64,000 nt of DNA from an uncultured Emergencia sp. GTDB lineage: Bacteria > Bacillota > Clostridia > Peptostreptococcales > Anaerovoracaceae. The DNA is taken from the NCBI GenBank assembly GCA_904420065.1, contig CAJFTU010000049.1, positions 1 through 64,000 of the forward strand, in the 5' to 3' direction. This document shows, piece by piece, positions 59,685 through 64,000 of this stretch; position 1 is the stretch's first letter, and every line of letters starts with the position of its first letter. The position numbers and the translations under genes were made by a program. The notes below the pieces were generated by a model. That model was not told where the DNA came from. It did no database searches and worked only from the letters and a program-made list of their open reading frames with translations.

Positions 59685-60128
59685 ATGATTATCGGAAGTT
59701 TATTTTTACTGCTTTTTATTCCGCTTATTTTGCTGTTTGCAGTGGGAATTCCCATTATCATAGGCGTTTGTGTGTACAGAGACGCCAGCCGGCGGGTCGA
59801 CTGCAGTCCGTGGCTCTGGGCTTTGGTTGCCGCTCTGGTTCCCAGCTGTATCGGACTGGTGATCTATCTGATTGTGAGAAGAGATTATCCGCTGAAGGAA
59901 AGTGAATTTCAGTCGCAGCAGACATGGGAGAGACGGGAAGCAAGTTTTCAGAACTTTGATCAGGATACGGCAGGCAGGCCGCGGGAAGGTCTGCCGACGT
60001 GGGCTAAAGCGCTGATCATTATCGGATCGGTTGTAATCCTGATCTGTATTATCGCTTTGGTTGGAAGCGCGCTGTATTCTCTCTTCGGCTATCCTCATGG
60101 AGCAGTCCTTTATCATCAGGGATTTTAA
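59685..60128 (+). CDS. small membrane protein with PLDc_N-like hairpin
   Basis: 147 residues. Helix 1: GSLFLLLFIPLILLFAVGIPIIIGV. Then VYRDASRRVDCSPWLWALVAALVPS and GLVIYLIVRRD form the PLD-nuclease N-terminal type hairpin. A polar middle is followed by a last helix (ALIIIGSVVILICIIALVGSAL). ATG 59685 is chosen behind GGGGAGGAAGG; the frame upstream to 59607 has none. Role unknown. Confidence 0.72.
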   Translation: MIIGSLFLLLFIPLILLFAVGIPIIIGVCVYRDASRRVDCSPWLWALVAALVPSCIGLVIYLIVRRDYPLKESEFQSQQTWERREASFQNFDQDTAGRPREGLPTWAKALIIIGSVVILICIIALVGSALYSLFGYPHGAVLYHQGF

Positions 60129-60136
60129 GTACAAAG

Positions 60137-60176
60137 AAGGCGTTCGGTGAAGGGAAACCTTCATCGGACGCCTTTT
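60137..60176. terminator. bidirectional terminator
   Basis: AAGGCGTTCGGTGAAGG pairs with CCTTCATCGGACGCCTT around GAAA, with Ts after. It lies between convergent genes. Confidence 0.88.
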
Positions 60177-60181
60177 GGCTT

Positions 60182-61600
60182 TTACTTTGCTGTGCGGAAG
60201 AGGAGCTTTTTCAGAGAGGACCAGCGGAAGGGAATCAGCGGAAATAGATAGGAATGCCCGCTGAGAGTCTTGGTGGAAGCAATCATTACAAAGCCTGCTG
60301 CAAGCCCGGCGGCCAGTCCCCATGTGCCGAGGAGGCGACAGCCAATCAGAGTGAGAACGCGGATGAACTTAATACCGTAAGAGAGTTCGATGCTGGGCTG
60401 GGTAAAGGAAGCGAGAGCGACCACGGCCATCATCAGAATCGTCTGTGGGATAAACCAGCCGGAATCGATGGAAAACTCACCGAGAATCAGCGCGCCGATG
60501 ACGGAGAGAGACATTCCCAGGGACTCGGGCGTGTTCAATGAAGCCAGTTTCAGACCGTCGATGGCCAGTTCCAGGATGATGAACTGCCAGAAGACAGGCA
60601 GCGCAAAGGGGTCCTGGGGTATGATAAAATTCAGATCTGTAGGCATGGGAAGATCCTTATCCACGATGAGCATGTAGAGCGGCGTCAGCAGCAGGATGAC
60701 CAGCATATTGGCAATGCGCAGGAAGCGAAGGTAGTTTCCCGTAAGGATAGGAAAGTAGTAGTCATCCACGTCCTGTGTAAAATCAAAGATTCCGACAGGC
60801 AGCAGGATGACCGTCGGCGTATTGTCCACGATTATAGCCAGTTTTCCTTCGGTTAAATGAGCGGCGATAATATCCGGTCGCTGGGTATAGCGCACCTTGG
60901 GAAACGGATTGATCCAGTGTCTCCTTTTCCCGCCTTTGAGCTGTATGATCAGCTGCTCTATCAGGGTTTGATCGCCGATGGATATGCTGTCTATTTTGAT
61001 CAGGGAAAGGCCTTCGTCGATGCGCCTGACAAGGTCTGCGTCGGCCACTCCCTTCATATAGCAGAGGGCGACGTCGGTTTTGGACTTTTCTCCGATAACG
61101 TAACTTTTGAAGATCAGACGGTTATCGCGGATTCTCCTGCGGATAAGCCCCAGATTTTCCATGAAGCTTTCTGTAAAACCGTCTTTTGCGCCCCGGAGCG
61201 TCTTTTCTTTTTCCGGCTCCTCCACCCCTCGCTGCGGATACCGTCTGACGTCGGCAATGATGATCTTGTCAAAGCCGTCCAGAATAATGGTGACCAGACC
61301 GGAATAGAGGAATTTTACCGCCGTGTCGATATCGTCGGTGGCGGAACTTTTGATATAAGGGAAAAGCTGTTCCATAAACGCGTCGGCGTTTTTTGCCGTT
61401 TCCATTTTTTCCTTTGGAACAGCCATAAGAAAGTTGAACAGAATCTGCAGTCTTTCGCTGTCCGAAAGACCGTCGACGAAATACAGCCTTCCCGGTTTGC
61501 CGCCGATGTTGATTTTCCTTTCCACCAGGTCGAAGCTTTCTCCTACGGGCAGCTGACCTGTAAAATGATCTAAATAATATGAATATCGATTGGAATTCAT
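60182..61600 (-). CDS. GerA-family spore germination protein (A subunit / SpoVAF type)
   Basis: 472 residues. The N-terminal cytosolic half carries GLVTIILDGFDKIIIADVRRYPQR and RVRYTQRPDII-like KVRYTQRPDIIAA. The C-terminal half has five to six membrane helices (ANMLVILLLTPLYMLI, FWQFIILELAIDGLKLASL, GALILGEFSID). GerA A-subunits form nutrient-gated channels in the spore inner membrane with B and C subunits; SpoVAF is a stand-alone relative. No gerB, gerC or spoVA gene adjoins. ATG at 61600 follows AAGGAGG. Confidence 0.9.
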   Translation of the reverse strand: MNSNRYSYYLDHFTGQLPVGESFDLVERKINIGGKPGRLYFVDGLSDSERLQILFNFLMAVPKEKMETAKNADAFMEQLFPYIKSSATDDIDTAVKFLYSGLVTIILDGFDKIIIADVRRYPQRGVEEPEKEKTLRGAKDGFTESFMENLGLIRRRIRDNRLIFKSYVIGEKSKTDVALCYMKGVADADLVRRIDEGLSLIKIDSISIGDQTLIEQLIIQLKGGKRRHWINPFPKVRYTQRPDIIAAHLTEGKLAIIVDNTPTVILLPVGIFDFTQDVDDYYFPILTGNYLRFLRIANMLVILLLTPLYMLIVDKDLPMPTDLNFIIPQDPFALPVFWQFIILELAIDGLKLASLNTPESLGMSLSVIGALILGEFSIDSGWFIPQTILMMAVVALASFTQPSIELSYGIKFIRVLTLIGCRLLGTWGLAAGLAAGFVMIASTKTLSGHSYLFPLIPFRWSSLKKLLFRTAK

Positions 61601-61640
61601 AAAAACCTCCTTGCTTGATAGATATATTTTGCCAAAAAAC

Positions 61641-61670
61641 TTGAAATCCATACTGCGGAGAGTATATAAT
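61641..61670 (+). promoter_or_regulatory. promoter of gltX
   Basis: TTGAAA (61641-61646), 18-base spacer, TATAAT (61665-61670). Confidence 0.65.
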
Positions 61671-61709
61671 TATAAGACTTGAAATTCACCGGGACGGAGG
61701 TTTTTATAA

Positions 61710-63365
61710 ATGGATTACAACAAGTTGGCCGATCTGCTCTTTCCGCAGATCGATAAGACGCCGCAGGAGTACGAGGCGATGTATCCGCCGAGAGAACTGC
61801 CGGAGGGAGCAAAAGTAACCAGGCTCGGACCGAGTCCGACGGGTTTTATTCATCTCGGCAATCTTTACGGCGCCTTTGTCGACGAACGGCTGGCGCACCA
61901 GAGCGGGGGCGTGTTCTATTTACGCATAGAAGATACCGACGACAAGCGATATGTGGAAGGCGCCGTAGACATCATCATCAATTCTCTGCGCTTTTTTGGC
62001 ATTGATTTTGATGAGGGAGCCGGACTCGACGGCGATACCGGGGCGTACGGCGATTATACGCAGAGCCGCAGAGGCCCGATCTACCAGTGTTTTGCGAAGA
62101 AACTGGTGGCGGAAGGCAAAGCGTATCCCTGCTTCCTGACGGAGGAGGAAATCACCGAAATCAGAGCGGAGCAGGAAGCGAATAAAGTCAATCCCGGCAT
62201 CTACGGTCGGTACGCGAAGAGCAGACAGCTGTCTCTCGAGGAAATCGAAGAGAAGCTGAAGGCCGGCATGCCATATGTGGTTCGGCTTCGTTCCGACGGA
62301 GAACCTTCGGGCGACGAGACCGGAAGGCGGATTCGGGTAAACGATGCGATAAGAGGCATTTTGGAAATGCCGGAGAACTTCCAGGATGTGGTTATTTTAA
62401 AGGCGACCGGTATTCCGACTTATCACTTTGCTCATGTGATCGACGATCACCTGATGCGGACAACCCATGTGGTGCGGGGAGCCGAGTGGCTTTCTTCTCT
62501 TCCTGTTCACGTGGAGCTGTTTGAGAAGCTGGGTTGGCAACCGCCGGTATACTGTCATACCGCTCAGCTGATGAAGTTGGATGAAGAGGGCAACAAGAGA
62601 AAACTGTCAAAGAGAAAGGATCCGGAACTGTCTTTGGACTATTACAGAAAGCAGGGCTATCATCCGGCGGCTGTACGGGAATATCTGCTGACCATCCTCA
62701 ACTCCAACTTCGAAGAGTGGAGGATGGACCATCCGGAAAGTCCGACGGAAGAATTTCCTTTTACCACGGAAAAGATGAGCAATTCCGGCGCTCTGTTCGA
62801 TCTGAACAAGCTCAACGATATCAGCAAGGATGTTCTGCTGAAGATTCCTGCCGGAGAGATTTACGACTTCCTCAGAGCATGGGCGCAGGAGTTTCATCCG
62901 GAATATCTGCATCTCTTTGAGGACAGAGCGTATATGGAACAGATCCTGGATCTGGGCAGGAAAGACAGCAAGCCGAGAAAGGATTTGATCTACGCGGAGC
63001 AGATTATCAAGTTCATCGGTTATTTCTTCGACGATCTGTTCCACATCGAGGATGAGATGCCGGCCGAAGTACCGGCGGAAGATATACCGAAAATTCTCCA
63101 GGCTTATCTTGCAGGCTACGATCACGGCGACGATCAGGGGCAGTGGTTCGATAAGATCAGAGATATCGCCGTTCAGCTGGGATACGCGGCGAAACCGAAG
63201 GATTTCAAGAAGCATCCTGAGGAGTACAAGGGTCATGTGGGTCACGTCAGCACGGTTATCCGCATCGCGCTGATGGGCAGAGCCCAGTCTCCGGATGTGT
63301 GGACGATACAGCAGATCCTCGGTGAAGAGAGAACCAGAAAACGGATAGAAAACTACAAAGGATAA
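61710..63365 (+). CDS. gltX: glutamate-tRNA ligase
   Basis: 551 residues. Class I signature SPTGFIHLGNL (HIGH equivalent HLGN) and KLSKRKDPE (KMSKS equivalent). VRLRSDGEP, RVNDAIRGI and the long helical anticodon-binding domain follow. It is somewhat longer than typical GluRS (about 480); the extra length lies in the C-terminal half. Whether it is discriminating (Glu only) cannot be told here. Ribosome site GACGGAGG. Confidence 0.93.
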   Translation: MDYNKLADLLFPQIDKTPQEYEAMYPPRELPEGAKVTRLGPSPTGFIHLGNLYGAFVDERLAHQSGGVFYLRIEDTDDKRYVEGAVDIIINSLRFFGIDFDEGAGLDGDTGAYGDYTQSRRGPIYQCFAKKLVAEGKAYPCFLTEEEITEIRAEQEANKVNPGIYGRYAKSRQLSLEEIEEKLKAGMPYVVRLRSDGEPSGDETGRRIRVNDAIRGILEMPENFQDVVILKATGIPTYHFAHVIDDHLMRTTHVVRGAEWLSSLPVHVELFEKLGWQPPVYCHTAQLMKLDEEGNKRKLSKRKDPELSLDYYRKQGYHPAAVREYLLTILNSNFEEWRMDHPESPTEEFPFTTEKMSNSGALFDLNKLNDISKDVLLKIPAGEIYDFLRAWAQEFHPEYLHLFEDRAYMEQILDLGRKDSKPRKDLIYAEQIIKFIGYFFDDLFHIEDEMPAEVPAEDIPKILQAYLAGYDHGDDQGQWFDKIRDIAVQLGYAAKPKDFKKHPEEYKGHVGHVSTVIRIALMGRAQSPDVWTIQQILGEERTRKRIENYKG

Positions 63366-63382
63366 GTCTTTTGAAAACAGAG

Positions 63383-63421
63383 ACGGCGAGCGGCCAAAGC
63401 AACGGCAGCCCGCCGTTTTTT
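63383..63421 (+). terminator. rho-independent terminator after gltX
   Basis: ACGGCG-A-GC pairs with GC-C-CGCCGT, followed by six Ts. Confidence 0.78.
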
Positions 63422-63519
63422 GCGTGTTTAAGACGACGCCTCCCGGATACTGACGGGTAGATTCGAGCGGAAAACCGGGACGGATTTTTTTGTAGTTTTT
63501 GTGAAATCCAGAATATCCC

Positions 63520-63610
63520 TTGACATTTTACGGCAGTACTGGTAATATACTTAAAGTTTTTTAATTAAAATTTTTTAAGTAAAATATTTTAATTAAAAAA
63601 TTTAAAGTAA
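63520..63610 (+). promoter_or_regulatory. fatty-acid operon promoter with AT-rich repeats
   Basis: TTGACA (63520-63525), 17-base spacer, TAATAT (63543-63548). Overlapping the -10 is TACTTAAA (63548-63555), repeated inverted as TTTAAGTA (63574-63581) and again as TTTAAAGTA near 63600. TTTTAATTAAAA occurs twice. The position suggests an operator for a FabT/FapR-like regulator, though it matches neither published consensus by eye. Confidence 0.55.
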
Positions 63611-63643
63611 AAAGAAAGACTAAAGATTAAGGAGAATAATGAA

Positions 63644-63874
63644 ATGAATTTTGAAAAAGTAAAAGAGACGATGGTTAACACTCTGGGCTGCGAAGAGGAA
63701 AAGATCACAATGGACGCCAGCATCAGCGATGATCTGGGAATCGATTCTCTCGACGCTGTTGAACTGGTTATGGCTCTTGAAGAGGAATTCGGCATCAAGA
63801 TTCCTGATGAAGAGCTGGGCAACATGAAAAAGGTCAGCGATATCGTAGCTTGCATTGAGAAGTATCAGGCGTAA
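63644..63874 (+). CDS. acpP: acyl carrier protein
   Basis: 76 residues. The phosphopantetheine attachment site is Ser in GIDSLDAVELVMALE (DSL motif). KVKETMVNTLGCEEEKI and IKIPDEELGNMKKVSDIVACI are the flanking helices. It carries acyl chains in type II fatty acid synthesis. First gene of the operon; accB starts 3 bases after its stop. Ribosome site AAGGAG. Confidence 0.96.
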   Translation: MNFEKVKETMVNTLGCEEEKITMDASISDDLGIDSLDAVELVMALEEEFGIKIPDEELGNMKKVSDIVACIEKYQA

Positions 63875-63877
63875 ACG

Positions 63878-64000
63878 ATGGAACAAAGAGAGTTATTTGA
63901 GCTGATTTCCCGATTTGAAGCTTCCACACTTTCCGCTTTGGAACTGAACCAGGGAGATGTTCACATACGTCTTGAAAAGAACGCTTCGCAGCTGTCTGCA
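63878..64000 (+). CDS. accB: biotin carboxyl carrier protein of acetyl-CoA carboxylase, N-terminal part
   Basis: The frame starts at ATG 63878 and runs off the window after 41 codons: MEQRELFELISRFEASTLSA, then LELNQGDVHIRLEKNASQ. This is the conserved AccB N-terminus (L..L...F..S....LE...G...I.L.K). The biotinyl domain lies beyond the edge. Translation is probably coupled to acpP, since no strong ribosome site is seen in the gap. Confidence 0.85.
   Translation, partial: MEQRELFELISRFEASTLSALELNQGDVHIRLEKNASQLSA

Overview
The window is a 64 kb chromosomal stretch with about 50 % GC. It comes from a low- to mid-GC Gram-positive anaerobe of the class Clostridia. Support for this comes from strong GGAGG-type ribosome binding sites, frequent GTG and TTG starts, Bacillus-type promoters and LexA box, and spore genes (CwlJ, GerQ-like, GerA, GerMN). 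A raiA-motif RNA lies between comF and hpf, and oxygen-labile Fe-S enzymes and a minimal Suf pair are present. Anaerovoracaceae or a relative is my guess, but the window has no rRNA to test it. No tRNA, rRNA, CRISPR array, insertion sequence or prophage was seen.

Left part (1-17.4 kb): an accessory-looking mix. It holds a NUDIX hydrolase cut by the window edge, a methyltransferase, a VOC protein, a hotdog thioesterase and the fused stumps of a divergent hxlR/flavodoxin pair. Next come a DppA-type D-aminopeptidase, a PadR-DUF2812 pair behind a near-perfect promoter/operator, a nitroreductase-ArsR pair and an FAH-family enzyme. A compact TPR-DUF4037-DUF4125 operon has a nucleotidyltransferase-like signature. 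Then follow a large SWIM-SNF2 helicase, an ABC exporter and an M18 aminopeptidase.

Middle part (17.5-36.5 kb): a genome-maintenance stretch with rarA (LexA box inside its promoter), an alkyltransferase-like protein, Fe-S uracil-DNA glycosylase, a minimal SufC/SufB pair and mutY. Next are an L,D-transpeptidase, glycerol dehydrogenase, a small membrane protein and a two-XRE plus sigma-factor module. GAPDH, a candidate orphan small RNA, a FabG-like SDR, a tRNA-binding-domain protein and an FHA-FtsW/RodA fusion with its PBP complete the stretch.

Right part (36.5-64 kb): a VanRS-like two-component system, then yhaM-cca-recD2-comF-[raiA-motif RNA]-hpf. The cdaA-cdaR-glmM-glmS run links c-di-AMP to amino-sugar synthesis and is followed by a GerMN lipoprotein, ahcY and a UPF0340 gene. 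A tiny hydrophobic peptide gene, an ABC exporter, a secreted PPC-like protein and a decaying oxidoreductase cluster come next. A spore-germination island (gerQ-like/cwlJ, orphan gerA) precedes gltX and the start of a fatty-acid operon (acpP, accB) that leaves the window.

Most notable for follow-up: the TPR-DUF4037-DUF4125 operon, the promoter-to-terminator small RNA at 31.8 kb, the XRE/XRE/sigma module with its GGGAA-type repeats, shared TGTAAG repeats at two promoters, the SOS box on rarA, and the raiA-motif RNA. All functions are homology readings by eye. No database search was run.
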